DNA of 64,000 nt from Marinicella sp. (GCA_028284365.1 JANQRW010000087.1:1-64000); one strand, 5' to 3'; counted from the first letter of the stretch, positions 9,233-18,962 are shown. Translations and numbers: made by a program. Notes: generated by a model from the letters alone, not told the origin.

Positions 9233-9598
9233 ATGGCAAGAGTATTAATCATTGATGATTCACCTTCTCAATTGTATGGCATGCAAAAGATAGTGGAAAA
9301 ATTAGGTCACGAAACATTGCTAACTGAAGATGGTAAAGAAGGTATTCAAATAGCCAAAGAGCAACTGCCAGATTTAATCTTAATGGATGTAGTTATGCCA
9401 GATTTGAATGGTTTCCAAGCAACCAGAAAAATCTCAAAAGATGAACGTACAGCTCACATCCCTATTATTATTGTAACCACCAAAAAACTGGAAACAGATC
9501 GTGTTTGGGGCCTGCGCCAAGGTGCCAAAGAATACTTGGTCAAACCAGTAACTGAAAAAGCACTAAAGGAAGTACTTAATAACCACCTACCTCAGTAG
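9233..9598 (+). CDS. pilH: twitching motility response regulator PilH
   Basis: Single-domain CheY-like receiver, 121 residues. It has the acidic pocket (IIDDS near the start), the phosphoacceptor Asp52 in LILMDVVMPDLNGFQATR, the conserved Thr in IIIVTTKK and the Lys in EYLVKPV. The wording of the LNGFQATRxxSKD...HIPIIIVTTK segment is characteristic of PilH of the Pil-Chp chemosensory system, which controls type IV pilus retraction. It stands alone here, with no pilG beside it, and ends at a hairpin terminator. Confidence 0.88.
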   Translation: MARVLIIDDSPSQLYGMQKIVEKLGHETLLTEDGKEGIQIAKEQLPDLILMDVVMPDLNGFQATRKISKDERTAHIPIIIVTTKKLETDRVWGLRQGAKEYLVKPVTEKALKEVLNNHLPQ

Positions 9599-9616
9599 TG
9601 CTAACAAGCAATATCC

Positions 9617-9663
9617 AAAACCACTTGTGTTCAAAATTCAGTGAGACCAGGTGGTTTTTTTTG
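9617..9663 (+). terminator. Rho-independent terminator after pilH
   Basis: AAAACCACTTG at 9617-9627 pairs with CAGGTGGTTTT at 9648-9658 (one wobble) and runs into eight Ts. It overlaps the last codons of the convergent orn gene and may act weakly in the other direction too. Confidence 0.75.
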
Positions 9664-10221
9664 TGCGTTATCTTTACCACCAACTTCTCCCATAAACTGG
9701 CGGTAATATTGTAGCTCTTTGATTGATTCCTTAACATCAGCCAATGCCAAATGTTGGCCTGTTTTGCTGAAACCATCAAGCAGTTGAGGGTTCCACCTCC
9801 TGATTAATTCTTTGATTGAACTGACATCAATTTGTCGGTAATGAAAGTAGTTTTCAAGTTTGGGCATGGATTTAGCTAAAAATCTTCGATCCTGACAAAT
9901 ACTGTTGCCACACATAGGTGATGTATGTATATCTACATGCTCCTGTAAAAACTCGATGGTTAAATGCTCAGCATCACGCACCGATATATCTGATTCCAAC
10001 ACCCGATCCCACAAACCAGAATTACTGTGATGTTCAGTATTCCACTCATCCATAGCTAACAGCACTTTTTCATCTTGATGAACTGCTAAAGATGGGCCCT
10101 CAGCAATAATTTCCAATTCTTGATTGGTAACAATTGTGGCCACTTCAATGATGCGATCTTTAATGGGATCTAAACCGGTCATCTCTAAATCAATCCAAAT
10201 CAAATTGGTTTTATTGCTCAT
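9631..10221 (-). CDS. orn: oligoribonuclease
   Basis: DEDDh 3'-5' exonuclease that degrades 2-5 nt RNAs and the pGpG left from cyclic di-GMP breakdown. Motif I is [11 protein letters not shown] (Asp, Glu). The middle Asp lies in [13 protein letters not shown], and the His and Asp of motif III are in [17 protein letters not shown]. The protein has 196 residues, with a short charged tail ([14 protein letters not shown]) beyond the usual ~181. It converges on pilH and reads into the shared terminator. Confidence 0.95.
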   Translation of the reverse strand: MSNKTNLIWIDLEMTGLDPIKDRIIEVATIVTNQELEIIAEGPSLAVHQDEKVLLAMDEWNTEHHSNSGLWDRVLESDISVRDAEHLTIEFLQEHVDIHTSPMCGNSICQDRRFLAKSMPKLENYFHYRQIDVSSIKELIRRWNPQLLDGFSKTGQHLALADVKESIKELQYYRQFMGEVGGKDNAQKKPPGLTEF

Positions 10222-10553
10222 TCTATTTTCCTTTGATTATATTAAGGGGGGATGGTGTTCTTTTGTCTTCAGCACCTCTTCCCACTTTAGCTCAGTTACG
10301 TCTCAAGACTTATCGTCCACCCGACAAAAGTACAAATTCAGTTCAGACTCGCATCCTTTGGAAACATTTATACTTACCTGACTGGGTTTCATGCGAGGTT
10401 TCAACCTATAGCAAAGCCACTCTCATAACATCTGCATACCTCATTGAGGTGCCAGTCGAACTGATCATAAATTTCTCATATCAGGTCACCCTATTTTACC
10501 TTGTCACCCAGTGCTTTGTTGGATTAAAACAGTAATTAAGTTACCATAGTACC
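10222..10553. other. intergenic region between divergent orn and rsgA
   Basis: 332 bp that must contain both promoters. Long open frames run through it on the plus strand, but they lack a ribosome binding site and have no recognisable content. I see no RNA gene or strong hairpin. Confidence 0.4.
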
Positions 10554-11432
10554 ATGACTGAACTTTATCGCGTGGCTTCAACCCAAAAAACCACTGCAAC
10601 CCTATTGCATAATGAAACCCATGAAACCGCACACGCTTTTTTTTCACGCAAGCTTAAGCCCATTTGTGGTGATTTTGTTGAAGTCGAAATTAAAAAATCC
10701 GAATTAAATATTAAAAGAATACAGAAACGATACAACTCTTTCAGCCGTGCTGATAACAAAGGCCACAAACAACACATTGCTTCCAACGTTGACCAAATCA
10801 TGATTGTGATGGCAGTAGAACCCGCACCTACTCGAGATATTTTGAATCGTTATTTAATTACAGCTGAACATGAAAGCATTGATCCTATATTGGTATTTAA
10901 CAAATCTGATATAGATTCAAAAGTATTTATCAACATCATCAACCAATATGAACAATTAGGCTATCAGGTGTTTAAAACCACTAAGCACGATCAAGCCTCT
11001 ATTAACTGCATCAAACCTTTGTTAGAAAGTCAAACCACCATCATTGTCGGTCAATCCGGTGTTGGTAAATCTTCAATCACCCGCGTTATGATGCCTGGTT
11101 TGGACTTAAAAACTGGCAAATTATCAGATAAAACTGGTAAAGGTGCTCACACCACCAGTGTTACTCAAATGTATTATGATGAAACTTTAAGAGCCAATAT
11201 CATCGATTCTCCAGGCGTGTGGGAGTACGGTTTATGGGACATGAGTGCTCGTAAAATTTCCAGTGGATTTCGAGAATTTCAACAATACTTGGGCTTATGC
11301 AAGTTCAGCAACTGCACCCACATCCACGAACCCCAATGTGCAATCATGCAAGCAGTTAAAAATAAAGAGATTCACGAAAACCGCTATGAATCGTACTTAC
11401 GCATCGTCGACTCCATGAAATACTGGGCATGA
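10554..11432 (+). CDS. rsgA: small ribosomal subunit biogenesis GTPase RsgA
   Basis: Circularly permuted GTPase that checks late 30S subunit assembly. An N-terminal OB-fold is followed by the G4 motif (FNKSD) before G1 (GQSGVGKSS) and G3 (DSPG), the order that marks this family. The C-terminal zinc-binding segment is CKFSNCTHIHEPQC. Length is 292 residues. It heads a four-gene cluster with a Nudix hydrolase, an S4 protein and a deacetylase-like protein. Confidence 0.95.
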   Translation: MTELYRVASTQKTTATLLHNETHETAHAFFSRKLKPICGDFVEVEIKKSELNIKRIQKRYNSFSRADNKGHKQHIASNVDQIMIVMAVEPAPTRDILNRYLITAEHESIDPILVFNKSDIDSKVFINIINQYEQLGYQVFKTTKHDQASINCIKPLLESQTTIIVGQSGVGKSSITRVMMPGLDLKTGKLSDKTGKGAHTTSVTQMYYDETLRANIIDSPGVWEYGLWDMSARKISSGFREFQQYLGLCKFSNCTHIHEPQCAIMQAVKNKEIHENRYESYLRIVDSMKYWA

Positions 11433-11446
11433 GGTAAAATGAGGCT

Positions 11447-12016
11447 ATGGGCATCAGATTTTGTAACCAATGCGGAGAACCAGTCAAGTATCAAATACCT
11501 AGAGGTGATGACAAGCCTCGAGCTGTGTGTCAATCATGTCACTTTATCCATTACGAAAACCCCAAAATTGTCAATGCATGCATTGTTGAACATGAAGGGA
11601 AAATTTTATTAGGAAAACGTACCATTGAACCCCGCAAAGGTTTTTGGAATGTACCTGCTGGATTTATGGAAAATGGCGAAGCCACGCGTTCCGGTGCGAT
11701 ACGAGAAGTCAAAGAAGAAGTATTGGCAGACTTAAAAAATGTTACCTTGTTCGGCGTTTACAACATCATTCAACGCAACCAAGTCCATGTCTACTTTCGA
11801 GGCGAATTAGCACACGAACACTTTGGTGCTGGTGCTGAAACCTCGGATGCCAAACTGTTTGCACCAGAACACATTCCATGGAGTAAACTGGCCTTTCCTG
11901 TTGGAATCACTGCTTTAAAAAGATACATCAAAGAAATGAAAACTGGTGATTTTTCTATCAAAGAAGAAGACATCATCATTGATTATGAACTACTCAAACA
12001 ATACGACTTATCATGA
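11447..12016 (+). CDS. Nudix hydrolase with N-terminal zinc ribbon
   Basis: The 189-residue protein starts with a Cys4 zinc ribbon (CNQC...CQSC). The Nudix box follows: G-x5-E then REVKEE, within PAGFMENGEATRSGAIREVKEE. The usual Gly after the glutamates is replaced, as in other members of this zinc-ribbon NudC/YjhB-like branch. The likely substrates are nucleoside diphosphate derivatives, but the exact one cannot be told. It starts 14 nt after rsgA and overlaps the next gene by 4 nt. Confidence 0.85.
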   Translation: MGIRFCNQCGEPVKYQIPRGDDKPRAVCQSCHFIHYENPKIVNACIVEHEGKILLGKRTIEPRKGFWNVPAGFMENGEATRSGAIREVKEEVLADLKNVTLFGVYNIIQRNQVHVYFRGELAHEHFGAGAETSDAKLFAPEHIPWSKLAFPVGITALKRYIKEMKTGDFSIKEEDIIIDYELLKQYDLS

Positions 12017-12228
12017 ACATCATCGAAATTAACAAAGAACCTGTAGAACTTTATAAAATTTTGAAATTTGAAGGTTTGATTGGAACTGGTGGAGAAGCTA
12101 AACTTGTGATCGACGAAGGCTTGGTTAAAGTTAATGGCGAAGTTGAGTTGAGAAGGCGTAATAAAATCAGGGATGGCTTTGTGATCGAATTCAACGGTGA
12201 AACTTACACAGTTAAACTCACAAAGTAA
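12013..12228 (+). CDS. S4-domain RNA-binding protein, YbcJ family
   Basis: A 71-residue protein made of one S4-like RNA-binding fold: VELYKILKFEG...GGEAKLVIDEGLVKVNGEVELRRRNKIRDG. This is the pattern of the small YbcJ family, which is thought to bind structured RNA. The start overlaps the Nudix stop (ATGA), so translation is coupled. Together with RsgA it gives the operon an RNA or ribosome flavour. Confidence 0.88.
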   Translation: MNIIEINKEPVELYKILKFEGLIGTGGEAKLVIDEGLVKVNGEVELRRRNKIRDGFVIEFNGETYTVKLTK

Positions 12229-12239
12229 CAACACAGCGT

Positions 12240-13145
12240 ATGAGCATACCGCTGATATACAGCCCGTTCTATTCTTACAGCTTTCCTGCCAATCACCGTT
12301 TTCCGATGAGCAAATTTCATCACTTATACCAGTGCTTGAGCCATCTGGGCATCATTCAAAATAACAACGTCTTTAGACCTGGTAGGGTAAAAAAGGAAGT
12401 GTTGGCATTGGCCCATGAATTCAATTACATCAATCGATTTAAAACCAATCAACTCAACACCAAAGAGTTACGAAAGATGGGGCTACCCTGGAGTGAAGCT
12501 TTGGTTAAACGCTCCATGATTTCACCTAATGGCACCCTGATGGCAGGTGCTATTGCAATCAATCACGGTATCGCTTGTCATCTGGCAGGTGGTACACATC
12601 ATGCGCATTACGACCATGGTCGTGGTTATTGCGTTTTTAATGACCTGGCAGTGGCAGCCAAAGCATTGGTGGCTCAAGGCAAAGTCAACAAGATATTAAT
12701 TTTTGACTGCGATGTCCACCAGGGAGATGGCACCGCTTCCATCTTACAAAACGATGATGGCATTTTCACATGCTCCATTCACTGCGAAAAAAATTTTCCA
12801 CATCACAAAGCCATCAGTGATTTAGATGTGGGTTTACCCAAAGGCATAAATGATGATGTGTATTTAGCAGTGGTTGCAGAAGTTCTCAACAAAGCCATTA
12901 AAATGTCACAGCCGGACCTGGTTTTTTATGACGCTGGGGTAGATATCTATGCTCATGATGGCCTGGGTCATTTAGATATAAGTTTCGATGGTATCAGGAA
13001 GCGTGAACACTTGGTTTTAGAGACCATTAAACAACACAATATTCCTGTTGCCACAGTCATTGGCGGCGGCTATGACAAAAACACTTTAGCGCTGGCACAA
13101 CGACACGCTCTGGTTTTTCAGGCTGCTGAAAACACTTATTCATAA
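12240..13145 (+). CDS. histone deacetylase-like (class IIa-type/AcuC family) amidohydrolase
   Basis: Zinc-dependent deacetylase fold of 301 residues. The catalytic His pair is His120-His121 (GGTHHAHYDHG). The metal ligands are Asp158 and His160 (FDCDVHQGDG) and Asp235 (DAGVDIYAHDGLG). The GGGYD turn supplies the likely transition-state Tyr. Bacterial relatives act on small acylated amines or proteins; the substrate here is unknown. It begins 11 nt after the S4 gene, so it is probably the last gene of the rsgA operon. Confidence 0.88.
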   Translation: MSIPLIYSPFYSYSFPANHRFPMSKFHHLYQCLSHLGIIQNNNVFRPGRVKKEVLALAHEFNYINRFKTNQLNTKELRKMGLPWSEALVKRSMISPNGTLMAGAIAINHGIACHLAGGTHHAHYDHGRGYCVFNDLAVAAKALVAQGKVNKILIFDCDVHQGDGTASILQNDDGIFTCSIHCEKNFPHHKAISDLDVGLPKGINDDVYLAVVAEVLNKAIKMSQPDLVFYDAGVDIYAHDGLGHLDISFDGIRKREHLVLETIKQHNIPVATVIGGGYDKNTLALAQRHALVFQAAENTYS

Positions 13146-13228
13146 TCAAGACTATTTGTGAATCTTTTGTGAGGATTCTCTCTGGCATACCATCTTATGA
13201 TTGTATTTAATCAATCTTAGGGTTAAAA

Positions 13229-13912
13229 ATGAAAGTTAGAGATTTAATGTTAATCAGTCTGTTGATGGTCACTGCCAACATCAAAGCACAAGAGTATTCT
13301 GCCACTTACCGTGTGACTTTCGTCAGCGAATGGACCAGTCAGTCACACCCTACAGATTTTCCAGGTGGCGCACATTTTTCACCATTGATTGGTAGCACAC
13401 ATAATACCGATGGTATGATTTGGAGTCCAGGTGAGTTTGCCACTGCGGGCGTGGAACTGATGGCAGAAACTGGTGGTACGTCCATCCTCAGAAACGAAAT
13501 CAACGCGCTGATCAACACAGGCCACAGCGAAAACCTGATTACTGGACGAGGTTCTGATGCTGTAGATATGGTCAGTATAGAATTTGAAGTCAGCTATTCA
13601 CACCCATTGGTTAGCTTAGTCACCATGATAGCCCCAAGTCCGGATTGGTTTGTGGGAGTACATGGTGTTGATTTGATTGAAAATAAATTTTGGGTGGATG
13701 AAGTCATGTATGACCTCTTACCCTATGACTCAGGTACTGACAGTGGTGTTAGTTTTACCAGCAGTAACATTGATACAAACCCAGCCGAGCCCATAAGTCT
13801 AATCACGACAACACCTTTAGACAATGGTGTACCGCTGGCCACCTTGCTGTTTGAACGCCTCACCGTCACTGGCACTTCACCAGATGTTGTTTTTGTGAGT
13901 GATTTTGATTGA
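13229..13912 (+). CDS. secreted spondin-domain protein
   Basis: A 227-residue protein with an N-terminal signal peptide (MKVRDLMLISLLMVTANIKAQ). One Spondin_N-like domain follows: YRVTFVSEWTSQSHPTDFPGGAHFSP, the SPGEFATAGVE segment, and the conserved IAPSPDWFVGVHGVDL with its Trp-Phe-x-Gly-Val. In animals this domain belongs to extracellular matrix proteins. Bacterial versions are exported proteins of unknown role. It seems to be a single-gene unit, with an 83-bp upstream gap after the deacetylase gene and dapB converging on it. Confidence 0.82.
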   Translation: MKVRDLMLISLLMVTANIKAQEYSATYRVTFVSEWTSQSHPTDFPGGAHFSPLIGSTHNTDGMIWSPGEFATAGVELMAETGGTSILRNEINALINTGHSENLITGRGSDAVDMVSIEFEVSYSHPLVSLVTMIAPSPDWFVGVHGVDLIENKFWVDEVMYDLLPYDSGTDSGVSFTSSNIDTNPAEPISLITTTPLDNGVPLATLLFERLTVTGTSPDVVFVSDFD

Positions 13913-13972
13913 AGTGAATTAATTCAACCGAAAGTAAAACCCCAATGTTTTCGATGGTTTCTTTATTCGAGA

Positions 13973-14746
13973 TCAAGCCATCAGAACCGCGTTCAAATCA
14001 TAAAAACCAACAGGTTTACCGTTGATCCATTTAGCTGCATTGAGTGCACCTTGAGCAAAAATGGTGGGGTCATGAGCTTCGTGTTTTAGGGTGATGACTT
14101 CATCTGCCAGTTGGCAGGTAATTTCATGAGTACCAGGCACTTCACCCATCCGTTTGGCATGAATATTAACTTCACCCAATTGGAATGAAGCATCACCCGT
14201 TTTAACCATACTGCTTTGAGATGTCATTGCTTGCGCCAAAGAAATGGCAGTACCCGATGGCATGTCTTTTTTGTGCATATGGTGTGTTTCGGTGATGCTG
14301 AATTGACCGTTGGGATTGGTTTTTTTAATCACTTGTAATAAGTTTTTTAATATTTGGATATTCAATGAGAAGTTAGAAGTCCACATGATAGGAATGTATT
14401 TGGATGCCTGACCAATGCGATCAAAACTGTCTTGGCTCAAACCTGTGGTGCCACTAACTAAGGCAGTTTGTTGTAGCACACAATAATCAACCAACTCATC
14501 AAAGCCCTCAGGTTGTGCAAAATCAATCACCACATCGGCTTTGACCTCAGCCAGTGAGCCAATCGCAACTAGACCGGTCGCATTCGCTTGAATCAAATCT
14601 CCCAAATCTCTACCCAAATACTTGCTACCCGGTGATACCAAGCCAGCCACTAATTTAAATTTATTATCAGCCAAAACTAATTTGAGAAGCCTGCGACCAA
14701 TACGACCTGATACGCCTGAGATGATGACTTTGATGGGTGGGTTCAT
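13973..14746 (-). CDS. dapB: 4-hydroxy-tetrahydrodipicolinate reductase
   Basis: Enzyme of lysine and diaminopimelate synthesis. The NAD(P)-binding Rossmann motif is GVSGRIGRRLLKLV. The active-site segment is THHMHKKDMPSGTA, with the catalytic His pair and Lys. The substrate-binding GEVNIHAKRMGEVPGTHE is also clear. At 257 residues it is slightly short but complete. It follows grpE-dnaK-dnaJ on the same strand, separated by the MITE-like element. Confidence 0.95.
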   Translation of the reverse strand: MNPPIKVIISGVSGRIGRRLLKLVLADNKFKLVAGLVSPGSKYLGRDLGDLIQANATGLVAIGSLAEVKADVVIDFAQPEGFDELVDYCVLQQTALVSGTTGLSQDSFDRIGQASKYIPIMWTSNFSLNIQILKNLLQVIKKTNPNGQFSITETHHMHKKDMPSGTAISLAQAMTSQSSMVKTGDASFQLGEVNIHAKRMGEVPGTHEITCQLADEVITLKHEAHDPTIFAQGALNAAKWINGKPVGFYDLNAVLMA

Positions 14747-14815
14747 TGTTATGCCTGATCAAATGGAAGTATTGTAATTTATTTCGATCTTAAAACAATA
14801 CAGATGTACTCATTT

Positions 14816-14970
14816 AATCAGCACATTCGATTGGTGAAGCATAACTAGTGAGTGAGAGGTGCTCCTTTTAAAAAAGGAGCCAAGCCGACTAAGCTTGTCC
14901 AAGCTTAATTATTAAACTCCGACGTATTAAAAAAGTTTGAAAACACTTCGACAAGCTCAATGTGCTGATT
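14816..14970. mobile_element. MITE-like element with 12-bp perfect terminal inverted repeats
   Basis: AATCAGCACATT at 14816-14827 is the exact inverse of AATGTGCTGATT at 14959-14970. The similarity extends imperfectly to about 24 bp inward (CTTC...AATGTGCTGATT). Inside is a perfect hairpin, GCTCCTTTT-AA-AAAAGGAGC (14861-14880). There is no coding capacity and I see no clear target-site duplication. It ends 2 bp before the dnaJ stop codon. Confidence 0.55.
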
Positions 14971-14972
14971 TC

Positions 14973-16118
14973 CTAACCAGTCATGCGATCCAAAAATGAT
15001 TTCACATTATCAAACCAGCCTTTGCGTTTGGGGTTGTTCTTATCACCTGAATCTTTAATGGTCTGTGCAAATTTATTTAATAAATCTTTTTGTTCTGAAG
15101 ATAAGTTGACAGGTGTCTCCACATTCACCTTACAATACAAATCTCCAGTGCTGTGAGAACGTACTGACTTAACCCCCTTGCCACGCAAACGGAACTGTTT
15201 ACCTGATTGGGTTTCAGCCGGCACCTTTAACTTAACTTCTCCAGATAAAGTGGGTACTTTGATTTCACCACCTAAACAGGCAGTGGTAAAGTCAATGGGC
15301 ATATCACAAAACAGTGAATCACCTTCACGCACAAAAATATCATGTGCTAAAACACGAATATCAACGTATAAATCACCCGCTGGTCCACCTTTTGGCCCTG
15401 CTTCGCCCTTGCCTGATAACCGAATGCGATCACCTTCATCAACACCAGCTGGAATTTTCACATTGAGCTTGCGGTTTTCCTGCCTTCTGCCCTGACCACC
15501 ACAATCACCACATGGATTGCTGATAATGGTACCTTGTCCACGGCAGTCAGGACATGTTTGTTGTACTGAAAACATACCTTGTTGCATGCGTACCTGACCG
15601 ATACCATTACAGGTTTGACAAGTTTTAGTCTCACCATCTTTTGAACCGGAACCATTGCATGGGTCACAACTAACCATGGTAGGAATGTTTATTTCTTTAT
15701 TAACACCGTTTATCGCTTCTTCAAGTTCAACAGTCATTTCAATCTGTACATCACGGCCACGTTGGGGACCTGCAGATCGCCCACCGCCACGACGACCACC
15801 ACCAAAGATATCACTAAAGATGTCGCCGAAGATGTCGCCCACATCACCTTGGAAACCGCCGCCAAAGCCACCAGGCCCACCGGCACCCTGCCCACTTACA
15901 GCATCAAAACCATATTGGTCATAAGTCTGGCGTTTGGTTTCATCTTTAAGGATTTCATACGCCATCTGCGCTTGCTTGAATTTTTCTTGGGCGCTGGGAT
16001 CATCCGCATTGCGATCTGGGTGGTATTTCATCGCTGTGCGTTTAAAAGCCTTCTTAATCTCAGCTTTGGTCGCTGATTTTTGAATGCCTAAAATTTCGTA
16101 TAAATCTTTCTGTGCCAT
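14973..16118 (-). CDS. dnaJ: chaperone protein DnaJ
   Basis: Hsp40 co-chaperone that stimulates DnaK ATP hydrolysis and delivers substrates. It has an N-terminal J domain with YHPDRN, a glycine-rich linker (residues ~75-105, [10 protein letters not shown]...), four CxxCxGxG zinc-finger repeats ([32 protein letters not shown]) and the C-terminal substrate domains. At 381 residues it is a full-length type I DnaJ. It lies 213 bp downstream of dnaK, with two hairpins in the gap. Confidence 0.96.
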   Translation of the reverse strand: MAQKDLYEILGIQKSATKAEIKKAFKRTAMKYHPDRNADDPSAQEKFKQAQMAYEILKDETKRQTYDQYGFDAVSGQGAGGPGGFGGGFQGDVGDIFGDIFSDIFGGGRRGGGRSAGPQRGRDVQIEMTVELEEAINGVNKEINIPTMVSCDPCNGSGSKDGETKTCQTCNGIGQVRMQQGMFSVQQTCPDCRGQGTIISNPCGDCGGQGRRQENRKLNVKIPAGVDEGDRIRLSGKGEAGPKGGPAGDLYVDIRVLAHDIFVREGDSLFCDMPIDFTTACLGGEIKVPTLSGEVKLKVPAETQSGKQFRLRGKGVKSVRSHSTGDLYCKVNVETPVNLSSEQKDLLNKFAQTIKDSGDKNNPKRKGWFDNVKSFLDRMTG

Positions 16119-16162
16119 AACTCTTTTTATGTAATGTTAATAAGGTTTTTATCAACCTCTTG

Positions 16163-16202
16163 TTACCAAAATACCGCCTCAGACAAGGCCCAAGGCGGTA
16201 TT
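16163..16202 (-). terminator. hairpin after dnaK (partial terminator candidate)
   Basis: AATACCGCCT (16170-16179) and AGGCGGTATT (16193-16202) are a perfect 10-bp pair with a 13-base loop. On the minus strand the stem runs into ATTTTGG. The T-run is short, so it may weaken rather than stop read-through from dnaK to dnaJ. Confidence 0.5.
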
Positions 16203-16214
16203 GATACTGATTAT

Positions 16215-16252
16215 GTTATCGGTTGGCACACATAGCGGTGCCAAATGATAAC
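16215..16252. other. long interrupted stem-loop in the dnaK-dnaJ spacer
   Basis: GTTATC-GG-TTGGCAC at 16215-16229 is mirrored by GTGCCAA-AT-GATAAC at 16238-16252: 13 paired bases with a 2x2 internal loop and an 8-base apical loop. No T-run follows on either strand, so it is not a classical terminator. It could be an mRNA processing or stability element. Confidence 0.45.
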
Positions 16253-16331
16253 TCCTTCAAGTCATCGCAAACTTTGCGCCTAACATGCTTAACCAAATGC
16301 AACAACAAAAGAAGCGAAGTTGAAGATTCTT

Positions 16332-18257
16332 TTACTTTTTCTCGTCGTCGTTGACTTCTTCAAATTCAGCATCAACCACATCATCATTACCATCAGCAGG
16401 TGCTTCAGCGGTTGCATCAGCTGCACCCTGTTGTGCTTGTGCCGCTTGTGCTACTTTTTGCATCACAGGTTGTGTTGCTTGCTGTAAGGCTTCTGTGGCT
16501 GACTCTATCGCTGCTTTGTCATCACCTTTGGCGGCAGTTTCAAGCGACTCAATCGCTGACTCTATGGCTGATTTTTCAGCGTCATCAATGATTTCTTTGT
16601 GCTCATCCAACATCTGCTTAGCCGTATGCGTCATCGCATCAGCGCCATTTCTGGCTTGGGATAGCTCTTTGAACTCCTTATCTTTATCAGCGTTCAACTC
16701 AGCATCTTTAATCATTGCTTCGATTTCTTCATCTGACAGGCCAGAGCCTGCTTTAATTTCAATGCGTTGTTCTTTACCAGTGGCTTTATCTTTAGCCGAC
16801 ACATGAATGATACCGTTGGCATCAATATCGAAGGTTACTTCAATTTGTGGCATGCCCCGTGGTGCCGCTGAAATACCTTCTAAATTAAATTGACCCAATG
16901 ACTTGTTGGCATGTGCCACTTCACGCTCACCTTGTAAGACATGTACCGTTACCGCTGACTGATTGTCTTCTGCTGTAGAGAACACTTGTGATGCCTTGGT
17001 TGGAATCGTAGTATTTTTCTCAATCAACTTAGTCATCACACCACCCAAAGTTTCGATGCCCAATGACAAAGGTGTTACATCTAATAACAGCACGTCTTTC
17101 ACATCACCAGATAACACACCACCTTGAACCGCAGCACCCATGGCCACTGCTTCATCAGGATTAACGTCTTTACGCGGTTTCTTACCAAAAGTTTGTTCTA
17201 CAATTGTTTGTACAGCGGGCATACGTGTTTGACCGCCAACTAAAATCACATCTGAAATTTCACTCAATGAAACACCAGCATCTTTAATTGCAGTTTCACA
17301 AGGTGCGACCGTACGCTTGACTAAGTCCTCTACCAATGACTCCAATTTAGAACGGGTGATTTTCACGTTCATGTGTTTAGGGCCTGAAGCATCAGCTGTG
17401 ATGTATGGTAGGTTCACTTCGGTTTGATCCAAAGTTGACAATTCAATTTTAGCTTTCTCAGCAGCTTCTTTCAGACGTTGTAAGGCCAATGGATCATTTT
17501 TCAAATCAACACCTTGGTCTTTCTTAAACTCTTCAACCAGGTAATCCATAACACGGTTATCAAAATCTTCACCACCCAAAAAGGTATCACCATTGGTGGC
17601 CAAAACTTCGAATTGTTGTTCGCCATCGATGTCAGCAATTTCAATGATTGAGATATCAAAAGTACCACCACCCAAGTCATAAACTGCGATGGTGCGATCA
17701 CCACCTTTTTTATCCATGCCGTAGGCCAAAGCAGCCGCTGTTGGCTCATTGATGATTCGTTTAACTTCCAAACCAGCAATCTTACCTGCATCTTTGGTTG
17801 CCTGGCGTTGTGAATCATTGAAATACGCTGGTACTGTAATAACTGCCTGGGTTACATCTTGGCCCAGGTAATCTTCAGCTGTTGATTTCATTTTTTCCAA
17901 AATTCTTGCCGACACTTCTTGTGGCGCCATTTTCTTACCACGCACTTCAACCCAAGCATCACCGTTATCTGCACCAATGATTTTATATGGTACGATGTCT
18001 TGGTCTTTTTTCACCACATCTTCATTGATCTTACGACCAATCAAACGCTTAATAGCAAATAATGTGTTTTCTGGATTAGTTACAGCTTGTCTTTTTGCTG
18101 ATTGACCAACCAATGTTTTACCTTCTTCTGTGAAAGCCACAATAGAAGGAGTGGTTCTGTCGCCTTCTGAATTCTCAATAACTTTGATGTCATTGCCTTC
18201 CATGATAGCGACGCAGGAATTGGTTGTTCCTAAATCTATACCTATTACTTTTGACAT
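16332..18257 (-). CDS. dnaK: molecular chaperone DnaK (Hsp70)
   Basis: Full-length Hsp70 of 641 residues. The N-terminal ATPase signature is [17 protein letters not shown], followed by [14 protein letters not shown] and [11 protein letters not shown]. The interdomain linker [14 protein letters not shown] comes next, then the beta substrate domain and the helical lid. The tail is rich in Ala and Gln and ends with acidic residues (EEVNDDEKK). It works with GrpE (upstream) and DnaJ (downstream) in protein folding and heat-shock control. Confidence 0.97.
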   Translation of the reverse strand: MSKVIGIDLGTTNSCVAIMEGNDIKVIENSEGDRTTPSIVAFTEEGKTLVGQSAKRQAVTNPENTLFAIKRLIGRKINEDVVKKDQDIVPYKIIGADNGDAWVEVRGKKMAPQEVSARILEKMKSTAEDYLGQDVTQAVITVPAYFNDSQRQATKDAGKIAGLEVKRIINEPTAAALAYGMDKKGGDRTIAVYDLGGGTFDISIIEIADIDGEQQFEVLATNGDTFLGGEDFDNRVMDYLVEEFKKDQGVDLKNDPLALQRLKEAAEKAKIELSTLDQTEVNLPYITADASGPKHMNVKITRSKLESLVEDLVKRTVAPCETAIKDAGVSLSEISDVILVGGQTRMPAVQTIVEQTFGKKPRKDVNPDEAVAMGAAVQGGVLSGDVKDVLLLDVTPLSLGIETLGGVMTKLIEKNTTIPTKASQVFSTAEDNQSAVTVHVLQGEREVAHANKSLGQFNLEGISAAPRGMPQIEVTFDIDANGIIHVSAKDKATGKEQRIEIKAGSGLSDEEIEAMIKDAELNADKDKEFKELSQARNGADAMTHTAKQMLDEHKEIIDDAEKSAIESAIESLETAAKGDDKAAIESATEALQQATQPVMQKVAQAAQAQQGAADATAEAPADGNDDVVDAEFEEVNDDEKK

Positions 18258-18326
18258 TTTTTAACCTCTAAAAATTTTGTTCTTAATCGATGACCGTTAT
18301 TTATGGTCAGCTAAATATTTTTCAAC

Positions 18327-18962
18327 CTATGCCGCAACCACTACCATAGCTGCGCGAATCACACGACCATGCAATAAATAGCCTTTTTGGAACACATCAA
18401 TAATGATGTTCTTCTCATGGTCAGGTGATGGCACCATGGACATCGCCTCATGTTTTTCCGGATCAAATTTTTCACCAACTGGATTCACAATCTCTATGCC
18501 ATTTTCTTCAAGTACCTTGCTGAAGATTTTCTGAGTGTTTTGGGTCCCTTCGATCATGGCTTCTGTGGTTACTTCACAGTTTTCATCATCAATCACTTCC
18601 AAAGCCTTATCAAAACTGTCCATCACTGGAATCATCGCTTTAATGATCTTATCATTGGAAAATTTACGCGTGTTATCCAAATCTCTTTGTAATCTTCTTT
18701 GTAGGTTCTGAGCTTCTGCGGCTACACGAAGAACTTCATCTTCTTTATCGGCCAATTGGCTTTTTAACTCTTCAATTTTGGCTTGCATTTGTTCCAAAGC
18801 TGATAGTTCCTCATCATCCAGTTCGGCGATAACCACTTCTTCGCCTTCTGAAACAACATCTTCTTTGGTACCAATTTCTTCGGCCATCACGTCTTCATTT
18901 TCAGCAATCTCAGCTGTTTCTAATTCAGTTTCAACTTCTTGATTTACGTTTTCCTCAGTCAT
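18327..18962 (-). CDS. grpE: nucleotide exchange factor GrpE
   Basis: Hsp70 nucleotide exchange factor. It has a long acidic N-terminal arm (many Glu up to about residue 60), a coiled-coil (LEQMQAKIEELKSQLADKEDE...RRLQRDLDNTRKFSN) and the C-terminal beta domain with NPVGEKFDPEKHEAMS and GYLLHGRVIRAAMVVV. I chose the ATG at 18962 (about 211 residues); a GTG two codons earlier (18968) is the other option. It is the first gene of the heat-shock operon and lies behind a sigma-32-type promoter. Confidence 0.94.
   Translation of the reverse strand: MTEENVNQEVETELETAEIAENEDVMAEEIGTKEDVVSEGEEVVIAELDDEELSALEQMQAKIEELKSQLADKEDEVLRVAAEAQNLQRRLQRDLDNTRKFSNDKIIKAMIPVMDSFDKALEVIDDENCEVTTEAMIEGTQNTQKIFSKVLEENGIEIVNPVGEKFDPEKHEAMSMVPSPDHEKNIIIDVFQKGYLLHGRVIRAAMVVVAA

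Noticed and set aside
10233-10535. 100-codon plus-strand frame upstream of rsgA
   Set aside because: No ribosome binding site, no recognisable content, and overlap with another equally poor frame.
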